Positions 7,671 to 16,780 of a stretch of 64,000 nt of DNA are shown piece after piece. Location of the stretch: positions 136,185 through 200,184 of the forward strand of contig JAMCPL010000014.1 of assembly GCA_023379675.1 (NCBI GenBank), written 5' to 3'. The notes beneath the pieces were generated by a model. It made no database searches and had not been told where the DNA came from. It saw only the letters and a program-made list of their open reading frames with translations. Origin of the DNA: Actinomycetota bacterium. GTDB taxonomy: Bacteria; Actinomycetota; Acidimicrobiia; Acidimicrobiales; JAMCPL01. The position numbers and the translations under genes are program-made. Position 1 is the first letter of the stretch, and each line of letters begins with the position of its first letter.

Positions 7671-8659
7671 CCCCCGGTATCCAACCAATGGATCCTTGGG
7701 TCTCGCCGGAACCATCTCCACTGCCTTCTGGCGAATTCCCTGGTTCTGGAAAGAGCATGCTCCACCGCATCATCAAGCGGGATACCATCCTCTATGTACG
7801 AGATCAGTTCCTTGTAACCAAGAGCCTGCCTGGCCGTCCTTGAAAGGCCCCGTGGCCGATCCAGCAGTGTCCGGACTTCGTCGAGCAAGCCTGCCTCCAT
7901 CCATCCTTGGAAACGGTCGGCAATAGCGGCCGCATAGCTGTCCCTCTCGAGTGGAATGCCTGTAACCACGAACCGGCTATTGGCAGGATAGCTCTCCAGG
8001 CCTGGGCCGTAGGATGAGAACGGACGTCCTGACCCGATGGTCACCTCGAGTGCCCTGATGATGCGCCGCTTGTTGCCTGGGTCTATCTTTGCAGCCGCAC
8101 GAGGATCCATGTCGGTAAGTTTTGAATACATGCGCTCCAGGCCATCCTGATCCTCCATCTCCCTCTCCAGGGCCCGGGTAACTTGTGGCCATCTCGGGGG
8201 TATGGTCAACCCATCGGTCAATGCTCTAAGATACAGACCGGTACCACCGACCAGGATCGCCCTCTTCCCTCGCGACTCGATGGACTGCAATGCTTCCATG
8301 GCCTCTAGCTGGTAGCGGGACACGGTATATTCTTCGTCAGGATCAGCTACGTCGACCATGTGGTATGCAACCTCACGGCGAGCGTGCAACGATGGTTTGG
8401 CGGTGGCTATATCCATATGACGGTAGACGCTCATCGAATCGATCGAAATGACCTCAGTTCCCGGCATGGATGGCGACACACACAGAGCAAGGGCAAGGGC
8501 ATGAGCCAGCCGCGACTTACCCGAGGCAGTCGGCCCAACCAGTACCAGGTGAGGAGCTGGCTGCCCTTTGGTGTCCGCTCCAGCTTTTATCTCCTCCCGG
8601 CCTTGAAGTACCGGGCTTGTGGCTCGCCCGCGGGTCAAGCTATCGCCCTCGCTCTGCAT
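7619..8659 (-). CDS. miaA: tRNA dimethylallyltransferase
   Basis: A 346-residue IPP transferase that adds dimethylallyl to N6 of A37 in tRNAs reading UNN codons. The P-loop GPTASGKS (42-49), the DSMSVYRHMDIATAKPS signature, the VGGTGLYLRAL motif and GYKEL near 285 are all present. An unusual 30-residue polar N-terminus precedes the P-loop. The start follows the miaB stop by 8 bases, so both genes are cotranscribed; MiaB then acts on the product of MiaA. The stop is followed by a degenerate duplicate of the last 34 bases. Confidence 0.94.
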   Translation of the reverse strand: MQSEGDSLTRGRATSPVLQGREEIKAGADTKGQPAPHLVLVGPTASGKSRLAHALALALCVSPSMPGTEVISIDSMSVYRHMDIATAKPSLHARREVAYHMVDVADPDEEYTVSRYQLEAMEALQSIESRGKRAILVGGTGLYLRALTDGLTIPPRWPQVTRALEREMEDQDGLERMYSKLTDMDPRAAAKIDPGNKRRIIRALEVTIGSGRPFSSYGPGLESYPANSRFVVTGIPLERDSYAAAIADRFQGWMEAGLLDEVRTLLDRPRGLSRTARQALGYKELISYIEDGIPLDDAVEHALSRTREFARRQWRWFRRDPRIHWLDTGGDLLAQLRTIWDCGWMD

Positions 8660-8667
8660 GCCAAGGG

Positions 8668-10227
8668 TTAGGAAGAAGCAGTCTTTCCTGCAAATACCCT
8701 AAGAGGTATTCGCCGCCTTCGCTCGGCCGGTTCAACCGGCAACACGCGCCGATCGGACCGATTGTACGAAACAGGCTGTACGCCATCCAAGTCACCTTTC
8801 AAGTGATGTGGACCGGCACCAGTAATCCTCACCATCACGTACTGCCCCGATGCGTACTGCCCCGATGCGTACTGCCCCGATGCGTACTGTGCGGTGGCAT
8901 GATACCCCGGTATCTCGGCAGCATCGCGCGCTGTCTCTGTGGTGAAATGAACCAGCTTTCCCTGGCGGGTCCTACCGGTCAGAACTGATGGGTCTCTTTT
9001 CGATATCCCCTCCACAAGCACCTCCTCGACCTTTCCGATCCTTGCCTGATTGTGCTCGTAGGCACTACGCTCCACCAGGTCTACAAGGCGGCTGAATCTG
9101 AATTTGATCTCTTCCGCATCCACAAAATGCTCCGTCATGTCCGCAGCCCTCGTTCCCGGTCGTGGAGAGAACTCAAACGTGTAAGCGGCGTCATAGCTGC
9201 ATCTGGCTACCACCTCAAGGGTATCCTCGAAATCATCCTCGGTCTCACCGGGAAATCCCACAATGATATCTGTGGTGACGGCTAAGTCCGGAACAGCTTC
9301 ACGGGCCATTGACAGCCTTGCGAGATACCGCTCTGCGTTGTAACCCCGGTGCATCCGGGATAGCACCCTGTCACTGCCGGATTGTAACGGAAGGTGAAGT
9401 TGCTCGCATACAGCGTCCACCTCCGCCATAGCCTGGAGAATGTCAGGGCGCAGATCCTTGGGATGTGGGCTGGTAAACCGTATCCTCCTTATACCATCCA
9501 CTGCCCCCACCTCCCGGAGAAGAGGTGCGAAGAGCGGGCTACGCCGTGTAGCGTCCCTGCCATAGGAATTGACGTTCTGGCCAAGCAGGGTCACCTCACT
9601 CACTCCCCTGCTGGCGAGCACGGCAACTTCATCTATGATATCCCTCATCGGCCTTGACGATTCAGGCCCCCTGACCATTGGCACCGTGCAGAAAGTGCAG
9701 GAGTTGTCACACCCGCTCTGGATGCTCACATAGGCCGACCAGGGAGTGTCCTGCATCATAGGCAAACTCCAGGCATAGCTCCCGCCTGCTACATCCATGA
9801 TCTCTTCGGCATCATACCGGGATTGAGGTGTCTCGAACACGCCCTGCCCGGAGCGGCTTGCACTCTCGAGCAACGCCGGTATCCTCGCCAGGTTGTAGGT
9901 TCCAACCACGACGTCGACAAATGGTGCGCGCTCCAAGAGCCGTTGTCCCTCCCGCTGGGCCAGGCACCCGCCCACCACGATGCGCATAGACGGACGCTCC
10001 GCCCGCAAAGCCTTGAGCTGTCCGAGAAATCCATATAGCTTGTTGTCGGCGTTCTCCCTTATGCAGCAGGTATTGACGAATACCACATCTGCAGCCGAGG
10101 GATCCTGGACGTGATACATGCCAGAGGACTCGAACAGCCCTGCAACACGCAAGGTATCGTGATCGTTCATCTGGCAGCCGAAACTTTTCAAGTAATAACC
10201 GGAAGCCGATTGAACCGGTGGATCCAT
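8668..10227 (-). CDS. miaB: tRNA-2-methylthio-N6-dimethylallyladenosine synthase
   Basis: A radical-SAM methylthiotransferase of 519 residues. The N-terminal UPF0004 domain has the three auxiliary-cluster cysteines (C18 in FGCQMN, C54 in NTCCIRE, C88 in GGCLAQ). The radical-SAM CxxxCxxC is C173, C177 and C180 in SGCDNSCTFC. A C-terminal TRAM domain ends the protein. The start is the ATG at 10227, whose A overlaps the preceding gene's stop (TGATG), and the conserved protein begins there; the frame stays open further upstream. In the TRAM domain the segment before VMVRITGAG is expanded to four copies of SGQY/TAQY separated by A. Confidence 0.95.
   Translation of the reverse strand: MDPPVQSASGYYLKSFGCQMNDHDTLRVAGLFESSGMYHVQDPSAADVVFVNTCCIRENADNKLYGFLGQLKALRAERPSMRIVVGGCLAQREGQRLLERAPFVDVVVGTYNLARIPALLESASRSGQGVFETPQSRYDAEEIMDVAGGSYAWSLPMMQDTPWSAYVSIQSGCDNSCTFCTVPMVRGPESSRPMRDIIDEVAVLASRGVSEVTLLGQNVNSYGRDATRRSPLFAPLLREVGAVDGIRRIRFTSPHPKDLRPDILQAMAEVDAVCEQLHLPLQSGSDRVLSRMHRGYNAERYLARLSMAREAVPDLAVTTDIIVGFPGETEDDFEDTLEVVARCSYDAAYTFEFSPRPGTRAADMTEHFVDAEEIKFRFSRLVDLVERSAYEHNQARIGKVEEVLVEGISKRDPSVLTGRTRQGKLVHFTTETARDAAEIPGYHATAQYASGQYASGQYASGQYVMVRITGAGPHHLKGDLDGVQPVSYNRSDRRVLPVEPAERRRRIPLRVFAGKTASS
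8838..8889. repeat. 15-bp tandem repeat, about 3.5 copies, inside miaB TRAM domain
   Basis: Units cgtactgccccgatg at 8838-8852, 8853-8867 and 8868-8882, with a partial copy to 8889. They encode repeated ASGQY just before the TRAM strand VMVRITGAG. The last GQY probably represents the ancestral sequence that was multiplied. Confidence 0.92.
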
Positions 10228-10601
10228 CAGTGGAAATAGATCTTCTGGTAGCTCTTGGACATAGGGTGCAGCAAAAGCGCCACCAGAGCAACCGACAGTA
10301 TGATGGTCAGAATATGAGGAATACCCCCGAAAGCAACGGCCAGTACCACGGTCAGCACAAGGTATCCTACCGAGCTTCCCACCGACAGATTGTAACCCCA
10401 ACGTTGCTCATTGGCTACACCATTAGCACCCACTCCTTCTGCAATCATGAATAGCGCGGTAATTATCGAATACATGCCGAGCAACAGGAACAACAAGGCA
10501 AGTCCAGCATTCAGGTATTCGAGTATGACCGCTATCTGAAGGGTCTGGGGCTGCGATGCGTCGAACCAGCGTCTCTCCAACATGTAACCAGTCTTACACA
10601 T
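10227..10601 (-). CDS. Small integral membrane protein of unknown function
   Basis: I do not recognise this family. The protein has up to 124 residues and about three hydrophobic segments: roughly residues 23-55, 75-93 and 96-112 (VGYLVLTVVLAVAFGG, then ILTIILSVALVALLL). It ends in a short basic, aromatic tail (KSYQKIYFH). An internal ATG at 10583 is an equally good start, since neither has a clear ribosome site. The stop overlaps the miaB start as TGATG, so it is probably the first gene of the miaB-miaA-dapF-hflX-dapC operon. The gene diverges from ubiE with only 7 bases between the longest frames, so promoters must lie inside one of the two frames. Confidence 0.7.
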   Translation of the reverse strand: MCKTGYMLERRWFDASQPQTLQIAVILEYLNAGLALLFLLLGMYSIITALFMIAEGVGANGVANEQRWGYNLSVGSSVGYLVLTVVLAVAFGGIPHILTIILSVALVALLLHPMSKSYQKIYFH

Positions 10602-10607
10602 TACTGC

Positions 10608-11462
10608 ATGCTGAAGGTGTCAGCATCTCAGGAATTGACTGGACACGCCGCAGGTGCGTATATGGTAATGATAATGTGGATGCCCAGAGAGAGAACGGAC
10701 CAGCCCAACAGCCGGCCCGATAACAGCAACAGCAAGGGAGCCGAGACAAGCGATTGGAGAAGCTGGATTCACAGTCCAGTGCTTCCACGTGGAAGGCAGA
10801 AGACAACGGTTGTCAGAAATATGTTCGATGCTATAGCCCCACGATATGACCTTGTCAACCGCCTGATGACCTTTGGCATTGACGTGCACTGGCGTCACAG
10901 TGCGATCAAGGCGCTCGCGCTCCCCCCAGGGTCGCTGGTGCTCGACTTGGCCACCGGAACCGGCGACCTCGCCAGGATGCTGGAACAGCGCGGCATACGA
11001 GCCATCGGAGTGGATCTGTCCATGGGCATGCTTCAGGCATCGAAGGCCAAGGCACCTCTCGTCCAAGCTGACGGGTCCGACATGCCATTTACTGAAGGGA
11101 TCTTCGATGGAGCTATATCGGCATTTGCCATACGCAACTTCTCCGATCTTCAAGCCATACTATCCGAACTGGCCAGGATAGTCCGTCCTGGTGGACGGAT
11201 ATCATTACTGGATATATCCGACCCGCATGGCGTCATGGGACTCGGTGCACGGATATGGTTCGAGAAAGGCGCCCCTCTCATAGGCTCCCTACTGTCCGAC
11301 AAAGACGCATACTCCTACCTGCCAAGATCAGTGCAGTACCTGCCAAGCTCATCCGAGATGGCACGCCTGATGGGAACCTCAGGATTCTCGTGTGTCAACC
11401 ATCGACTGCTGACTGGAGGCATCGCACAGATATACTCAGCCACCAGGTCGTCTACGCGCTGA
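10608..11462 (+). CDS. menG: Demethylmenaquinone methyltransferase (UbiE/MenG family)
   Basis: A class I SAM methyltransferase for the last step of menaquinone synthesis. The UbiE signature VRNMFDAIAPRYDLVNRLM (about 66-84) precedes the SAM-binding loop LDLATGTGDLA. The second family motif (AIRNFSDLQAILSELARIVRPGG) is also clear. The start is uncertain: ATG codons at 10608, 10662 and 10680 are in frame and none has a strong ribosome site. Even the shortest leaves some 45 extra polar residues before the conserved domain. The isochorismate synthase gene follows on the same strand, which supports menaquinone over ubiquinone. Confidence 0.88.
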   Translation: MLKVSASQELTGHAAGAYMVMIMWMPRERTDQPNSRPDNSNSKGAETSDWRSWIHSPVLPRGRQKTTVVRNMFDAIAPRYDLVNRLMTFGIDVHWRHSAIKALALPPGSLVLDLATGTGDLARMLEQRGIRAIGVDLSMGMLQASKAKAPLVQADGSDMPFTEGIFDGAISAFAIRNFSDLQAILSELARIVRPGGRISLLDISDPHGVMGLGARIWFEKGAPLIGSLLSDKDAYSYLPRSVQYLPSSSEMARLMGTSGFSCVNHRLLTGGIAQIYSATRSSTR

Positions 11463-11537
11463 TCAGATGGACGGATTGTGCAGCCAAACGTGTAGTTGTC
11501 CATTGCAGCCGGCCGCCCGCAACGCATTCTTGCCGGC

Positions 11538-13133
11538 ATGATCAAGTTGCGCCGCGTCACCGTCAGCCTCCCACCGGTGGACAGCTGGTCGCTGGTCATC
11601 GCAGTATGTACCCAGGGAACCAAAATGCCATGTTTCCTGCTGGCACCACCGGGGTCTCCTGCACCACCGGGGTCTCCTGCTCCACCGGGGTCTCCTGCTC
11701 CACCGGGGTCTCCTGAATCTCCTGCACTGCTGGAAAGCCCCGATCCCCCGGAACGTCCCGCGCAACCGGCAGCCTGCACCAATCCAGTACCCCCTGTTCC
11801 TATGGTTGCCGGCATAGGCAATACAGCCACCTACCCGCTCCGTGAGATTGCCGGTGACCAGCTATCGTTGACCGAACTTACCGGCTCGCAAGACATTGAC
11901 ACCACCCAACCGCTTGCATTCCTGAGTACGAGCTTCGAACCGTCCGGCCAGGAAGTATTAGAAGTACCCAGGCTGATGTATGCCAAGTATCCTGACGGTA
12001 CCGTCAAGGGAACGATTACCACAAGAGAGGACCAAGCGTTGCCTTCCCCAGCCGGAGCAAAGCAGGAACTTATGTCGTATTTACCGTCATGCGGCGTGCC
12101 CATACCCGCTGCGCAGGCACCAGGTGCACCAGCATCGGCTGGTACCACCTCCGGCACAGCCACATTCTCTGCGGACATGGCCGGCACGGCCAACACCGCC
12201 CATGTCCCTGCAGAAGCACCCGATTATACCCACCATGCCGGGCTTCTTTCCCCTGTGGAACGCGTTGACCTCGAAGATATGCTTTCGCGCGCCATCAAGA
12301 TGTTGGAGAACGGACCCCTCAGTAAAGTGGTCTTGTCATGGAAGCGGTCCATCACCACACCAGTACCTTTACCGCCATTCGATGTCCTTACGACCATGAG
12401 AACCCATGAGCCTGCCGGTTGGTTGCTTGCCCACGTCACGCCCGAAAGCGCATTCGTCGGGGTCACGCCGGAACTTGTCCTGTCCCGCCGGAAGAATATG
12501 GTGGAATCGCTGCCGATCGCCGGCACCATCGCGCCATACATGGCAATTCATCAGGATACACCTTACGCTACGTCTCTTGATAGACCTCAACGTGAAAGTC
12601 CTGACAAGAGCCTCGAAGCCATCCTCTTCAAATCGGCAAAAGACCGTTTGGAGCACAAGATAACCCTAGACGAGGTGGTATCGGCATTCAATCGCTTCTG
12701 CCGCAGCGTCCACTCACCACCAGAGCCTGAAATACTCCGGCTGTCCTCGGTGATCCATCTGCAGTCTCCCGTGTCAGGACAGCTTCTTCCAGAAATTGAT
12801 GTCCCCAGCACCACCTTGAAACTGCTGCAGGAGCTTCACCCGACACCAGCCGTAGCGGGCGTGCCGCGCAAGATCGCATTGGAGACCATAGCCGCCCTGG
12901 AAAAGGAGGCCCGTGGCTATTACGCCGGCGTTACGGGATGGATAGCTCAAGATGGCAACGGCTGCTTCGTGCTCAACATCAGGACCGCCACCATCACAGG
13001 CAGTACGGTACAATTCCAGGCAGGAGCAGGATTGGTGAAGTCCTCAGATCCTCGCAATGAGGCAAGGGAGATAGAGGCCAAGCTGGAAAGCATTGCGGCA
13101 ATGATCCGCAGCACCCACCTCCGTCCAGCATGA
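11538..13133 (+). CDS. menF: Isochorismate synthase (MenF/EntC-type chorismate-binding enzyme)
   Basis: Converts chorismate to isochorismate, the first committed menaquinone step. The C-terminal chorismate-binding domain carries PESAFVGVTPELVLSRR, the SLPIAGT motif, HKITLDEV, HPTPAVAGVP, GYYAGVTGWI and the final AGAGLVKSSDPRNEAREIE, all with the expected catalytic acids. The ATG at 11538 (MIKLRRVTVSLPP) is preferred over a TTG at 11496 since it begins the usual N-terminal strand. The N-terminal half is inflated by low-complexity sequence: a four-fold PGSPAP repeat and a later Ala/Gly/Thr-rich stretch. At 531 residues it is well above the usual 400-460. Confidence 0.85.
   Translation: MIKLRRVTVSLPPVDSWSLVIAVCTQGTKMPCFLLAPPGSPAPPGSPAPPGSPAPPGSPESPALLESPDPPERPAQPAACTNPVPPVPMVAGIGNTATYPLREIAGDQLSLTELTGSQDIDTTQPLAFLSTSFEPSGQEVLEVPRLMYAKYPDGTVKGTITTREDQALPSPAGAKQELMSYLPSCGVPIPAAQAPGAPASAGTTSGTATFSADMAGTANTAHVPAEAPDYTHHAGLLSPVERVDLEDMLSRAIKMLENGPLSKVVLSWKRSITTPVPLPPFDVLTTMRTHEPAGWLLAHVTPESAFVGVTPELVLSRRKNMVESLPIAGTIAPYMAIHQDTPYATSLDRPQRESPDKSLEAILFKSAKDRLEHKITLDEVVSAFNRFCRSVHSPPEPEILRLSSVIHLQSPVSGQLLPEIDVPSTTLKLLQELHPTPAVAGVPRKIALETIAALEKEARGYYAGVTGWIAQDGNGCFVLNIRTATITGSTVQFQAGAGLVKSSDPRNEAREIEAKLESIAAMIRSTHLRPA
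11643..11714. repeat. 18-bp tandem repeat, 4 copies, inside isochorismate synthase gene
   Basis: Four near-identical 18-base units (gcaccaccggggtctcct, with one A-to-T change in later copies) at 11643-11660, 11661-11678, 11679-11696 and 11697-11714. They encode APPGSP repeats near the N-terminus, outside the catalytic domain. Confidence 0.92.
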
Positions 13134-13361
13134 GACCATTAATCCCAACAGTAGGAGAACCCGTACGGACAATGCAACTCCTTGCAATGCCCCACATGGG
13201 AAGCAGAACTCCACGACCTTGTTCTATTGACTGTCATGGATCTCGTTATTGCTCCTTCCCAACCGGTGTCCAACGGAATTAGGAGTGCAACGACACTGAT
13301 GCGACCACACGAAGAGGTTTGGCGTAACGTTTCGGTTTCGGATAACCAGCGGCAACTTGGG
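13134..13361. other. Convergent intergenic region
   Basis: 228 bases between the ends of menF and the histidine kinase gene. No coding sequence, hairpin with T-run, or RNA gene was recognised. It must contain whatever ends transcription of the two converging units. Confidence 0.4.
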
Positions 13362-15053
13362 TCAAACCCGGATCGGCAGGGCGACCTTGAACGCCGCTCC
13401 TGGTAAGTGTTGCGGATCATGGCCTCCAGCCTCGCCCCTCATCTCTCCGGGCGGTGATTCGGCCCACGCCCGGCCTCCATGCGCTGCAGCTATCGCAGCA
13501 ACTATGGACAGGCCAAGACCCATTCCCTCCGAGCCGCCCGTACCGGGTGCCTTGTGAAAACGGTCAAACACCTCCTGCAACTCATCTTCGCTCAGGCCGT
13601 AACCCTCGTCCACCACCGCCAGCACAAGCGATCCACCTGATTCTTCCAGTGTCACATGGATTGGAGTACCCGCAGGTGTATGGGTCGCTGCATTGTGAAG
13701 CAGGTTGTCCACCACCTGTCGCAATCTCTCCGCGTCACCGAAAACAATAGAGTGCCCCTTGGCCGAGGCATCGATAACCCTATCTGGATAAGCAGCCCGA
13801 ATGGCACCTACCGCTTCATTGACTACCCTGGCCATATCGACATCACGAGCATCCAGAGGGCGATCGTGATCGAGTCGCGCCAGCAGCATGAGGTCATTTA
13901 CCAAGAGCGTCATTCTCTGCGCCTCATGGTCTATGCGGCCCACCGCCTGAGACCGCTCGGCATCATCCGCCAGCGCACCTTTTCCAAGCAATTGCGCATA
14001 ACCTCGGATGGTAGTAAGAGGGGTCCTGAGTTCGTGTGACACGTCTGCCATGAACTGCCTCAGGCGATCCTGGGCGAGGTTGCGCTCCTCGAAGGAGTGC
14101 TGTATCTGATCCAGCATGCCATTCAATGCCGTAGCCAGGGAGCTGACCTCCGATCTGTCCTCATGAACATCTATCCGCCTGTTCAAGTCGCCCGCAGTGA
14201 TCTCCCGAGCCGTTCTGGTCATGCCGTCCAGAGGTGCAAGCCCAACCCGCACCACCCAAAAGCCGGCCACCACCATGATCAGTAGCACTACAAACGAAAC
14301 GAGCAACTCCACTCTGACAAGGGAAGCCAGCGTCGCATTTACAGAAGCCAGGGGCGCCAGCACCACTAGCAGCCCTCCTGGAATCTCCACTGCCTGGCCC
14401 CTGTAGTATGCACCGTGAGCAGACACTGCACCCGCTTGGAACGAATGCGAAGCCGGCTTGTATGCCCCCTGGGCGGCACGCACATTATATGGACGGGGGA
14501 ACGATCTAACATAAAGATGGGCTGGGAGCACCGGCGCGGGATCTGGACTGTACGCCGTACCCGAAGGATTGCCGTAAAGCACGCTCCGGTGCATATCCAG
14601 CACCTCCACATACAGGTCAGGCCCGATCCTGGAAGCCAGTTCGCGACCCACAGGCACCGTGCCGCTCCTAGCGGATGCGTCAGCTAGGAGAGGACCGCCA
14701 CTCTGAGCTGCTCCGTCAAGGGTGCTCCTACGAGGGGTGGCCCCACTTCGAGATGCCGGTGCTGGGGAAGGATTACCCGCCTGGTCGCTCATGAGTGCAA
14801 GCCAGGCAGCCGGATTGTCAACAGCTATGGTGTCCCCACGTGCCACGGCATGAATGTAGGTATAGGTGACATAGTTATATCCCTGGCGCTCTGCCAGAGA
14901 CACCTCGGAGTCCAGCCGTCCGATAAGAAAGGTATGCATGAAAGAAAAGCTGACTACGGAAAGCGCCGCAAGGCCCGCAAGGAGCACCGCCATGATACCG
15001 GCAAGCAAGCGCGCCCGCAGTGTCATGAGACGGCCGGCAAGGCGGTGCCCTTT
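13362..15053 (-). CDS. Sensor histidine kinase (HAMP, HisKA, HATPase_c)
   Basis: Membrane kinase of about 560 residues. A first transmembrane segment (LLAGIMAVLLAGLAALSVVSF) follows a short basic N-terminus. A roughly 200-residue extracellular sensor region and a second segment (LLVSFVVLLIMVVAGFWVV) come next, then HAMP. The phosphoacceptor is the His in FMADVSHELRTPLTTIRGYAQLL. The ATP domain has the N box (DNLLHNAATHTP) and G boxes (DEGYGLSE, GMGLGLSIV). The start is unclear: GTG at 15053 lies inside the response-regulator end and ATG at 15026 is also possible. The sensor region is Ser/Ala/Pro-rich and probably fast evolving; the signal is unknown. Confidence 0.88.
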   Translation of the reverse strand, partial: KGHRLAGRLMTLRARLLAGIMAVLLAGLAALSVVSFSFMHTFLIGRLDSEVSLAERQGYNYVTYTYIHAVARGDTIAVDNPAAWLALMSDQAGNPSPAPASRSGATPRRSTLDGAAQSGGPLLADASARSGTVPVGRELASRIGPDLYVEVLDMHRSVLYGNPSGTAYSPDPAPVLPAHLYVRSFPRPYNVRAAQGAYKPASHSFQAGAVSAHGAYYRGQAVEIPGGLLVVLAPLASVNATLASLVRVELLVSFVVLLIMVVAGFWVVRVGLAPLDGMTRTAREITAGDLNRRIDVHEDRSEVSSLATALNGMLDQIQHSFEERNLAQDRLRQFMADVSHELRTPLTTIRGYAQLLGKGALADDAERSQAVGRIDHEAQRMTLLVNDLMLLARLDHDRPLDARDVDMARVVNEAVGAIRAAYPDRVIDASAKGHSIVFGDAERLRQVVDNLLHNAATHTPAGTPIHVTLEESGGSLVLAVVDEGYGLSEDELQEVFDRFHKAPGTGGSEGMGLGLSIVAAIAAAHGGRAWAESPPGEMRGEAGGHDPQHLPGAAFKVALPIRV

Positions 15054-15058
15054 CACGA

Positions 15059-15751
15059 TCAGGCTCTTGGCAACCTCAGAGAGTATCCAACCCCCCGTAT
15101 GGTCTGTATGAGCGGAGGATCGAACACATCCACCTTCTTCCTGATATAGCTTATGTAGGTTTCCACTATTGCCGGATCTCCTTCGAAGTCGAACCCCCAT
15201 ACTGCATCCAGGATCTCAGACTTGGTGAACACCTTCTTCGGCTCCAGCATAAGGGTTTCCAGCAAGTTGAACTCGGTAGCGGTGAGATCGATGATCACTC
15301 CTTGGCGGGATACCTCATGGGCACGCGCGTCAAGGACCAGATCCCCGAAAGTAAGCCTGTCACCAGAAGATCCCTCCATATATGCTCCGGCTCGCCTCAG
15401 CACCGCCTTCATGCGCGCCACCAGCTCGTCCAGGTTGAACGGCTTGGTTACGTAGTCGTCACCGCCCGCTTCGAAGCCCTTGACTTTGTCCTCCGTAGCG
15501 TCACGGGCAGTCAGGAACAGAACCGGAACGGTTATATCCATATCGCGAAACCTCTGGCACAGTTCGGTACCAGTGGTGTCAGGCAACATCACATCAAGCA
15601 GCAATATATCGTAAGCAGTTGTACTTGTCATGGTCAGAGCGGTCGCACCATCCGAAGCTGTCTCCACATCGAAACCTTCGAACTTGAGGGCTGCTGCGAG
15701 CAGATCACTAATATATGGCTCATCGTCAACAACGAGCACTTTTGCGGCCAC
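15059..15751 (-). CDS. OmpR/PhoB-family response regulator
   Basis: A 230-residue regulator. The receiver domain has the acidic pair DDE (residues 9-11), the phosphorylation Asp in LLLDVMLPD, and the KPF lysine. The C-terminal winged helix has the ATEFNLLETLM and RKKVD...IQTIRGVGYSLR motifs of the OmpR class. Its last codons overlap the start of the kinase gene, so both form one operon with the regulator first, a layout typical of actinobacterial TcrA/MprA-like systems. Its target genes cannot be inferred, although a cell-envelope role would fit the neighbouring genes. Confidence 0.93.
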   Translation of the reverse strand: MAAKVLVVDDEPYISDLLAAALKFEGFDVETASDGATALTMTSTTAYDILLLDVMLPDTTGTELCQRFRDMDITVPVLFLTARDATEDKVKGFEAGGDDYVTKPFNLDELVARMKAVLRRAGAYMEGSSGDRLTFGDLVLDARAHEVSRQGVIIDLTATEFNLLETLMLEPKKVFTKSEILDAVWGFDFEGDPAIVETYISYIRKKVDVFDPPLIQTIRGVGYSLRLPRA

Positions 15752-15917
15752 TGCAATACCTACGGTGCAAGGCGCCGCATCGGCACCGGTGAAACACGAA
15801 AAGCGTCTATATACTCATCCGGTAATCCTGCCGGCCACTCCTCCGCCACCTGGAACGCGGCGGCGTGCCAGGCAGAGATATGTGGGAGCGAGCATGGCGG
15901 CACGGGAGCAAATCCAC

Positions 15918-16697
15918 TCATGCACGTATACCAGATGGCAGGCCGGCTCTCCGCCGTTCTCGAGCTTTCCTGGCGACCTTCTTCATGGACCACCAGGTAA
16001 CCAGGGCAAACGCTTCGACGAATATCCTGCTCGACATCTTGGACGTACCGGCCACTCGATCGACAAAAGTGATCGGAACTTCGGTCGTCTTGCCACCGGC
16101 GTCCAGAACAGCCATGGCCATTTCTATCTGGAAGCCATAACCTTCAGCCTTTATGGCTGACAAGTCGATGCTCCCAAGGATCCGTGAACTATACGCCCGA
16201 AATCCCGAGGTCGAATCCTTTACCCCCAGTCTCAGCATCATCTCGGCATAGATATTACCTCCCCTGGAAATGAGCCATCTATACCATGGCCATCCGGGTA
16301 TATCCCCACCAGGCACATACCGCGAACCAATGCACAGGTCATAGCCGCCTTCCAAGGGTTCCAGAAGCCGTGGAATCGCCGCTGGATCATGCGAGAAATC
16401 GGAATCCATCTCGACCATGGCGTCAAAAGGCCCTTCGGCGCCAGATGACCTGTTCAGACCCCAGCTGAATCCTGCTCGGTAGGCTGAACCCAACCCCTCC
16501 TTTGAAGGTCTGCGAATTATATGGATCCCCCGGAGTTCCGTTGCCAACCTGTCCACTATCGATGCAGTACCGTCAGGACTACCATCGTCAACGACCAGCA
16601 CATCGCCGCTATCTCCCAGTGCAGCCTTGACCGCCCGGATAATAGCCTCTATATTCTCCGCCTCATTGTACGTAGGCAGAACAACAAGTACTCGCAC
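15918..16697 (-). CDS. Polyprenol-monophosphate sugar synthase (GT2, Dpm1/Ppm1-like)
   Basis: A 259-residue family 2 glycosyltransferase. It begins RVLVVLPTYNEAENI and continues with VVDDGSPDGT (nucleotide binding), EMDSDFSHDP (metal-binding D-x-D region) and GSRYVPGGD. STSGFRAY and the EGYGFQIEM block follow. This order is that of dolichol/polyprenol-phosphate mannose synthases, which load mannose from GDP-mannose onto a lipid carrier for glycolipid or protein mannosylation. The GTG at 16697 is chosen: the conserved domain starts exactly there and TACTAT lies 6 bases upstream, suggesting a leaderless message. An upstream in-frame ATG at 16784 would add 29 unrelated residues. Confidence 0.88.
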   Translation of the reverse strand: MRVLVVLPTYNEAENIEAIIRAVKAALGDSGDVLVVDDGSPDGTASIVDRLATELRGIHIIRRPSKEGLGSAYRAGFSWGLNRSSGAEGPFDAMVEMDSDFSHDPAAIPRLLEPLEGGYDLCIGSRYVPGGDIPGWPWYRWLISRGGNIYAEMMLRLGVKDSTSGFRAYSSRILGSIDLSAIKAEGYGFQIEMAMAVLDAGGKTTEVPITFVDRVAGTSKMSSRIFVEAFALVTWWSMKKVARKARERRRAGLPSGIRA

Positions 16698-16703
16698 AAT
16701 GTA

Positions 16704-16709
16704 ATAGTA
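16704..16709 (-). promoter_or_regulatory. -10 hexamer TACTAT, 6 nt before GTG of the polyprenol sugar synthase
   Basis: On the minus strand TACTAT, six bases, then GTG. With initiation about 7 bases after a -10 box, the transcript would begin at the start codon. No ribosome site is visible and no good -35 was found. Confidence 0.45.
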
Positions 16710-16780
16710 CCAGCTATGCAGCCTCCATTCGAGCCGCAGCCGGCACCATTCAACGCGGCAGGCTTCGTTACGGCTCGTAC

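Noticed and set aside
10620-11153. Open frame of 177 codons antisense to menG
   Set aside because: No domain or membrane pattern, and it is fully opposite a clearly conserved methyltransferase.
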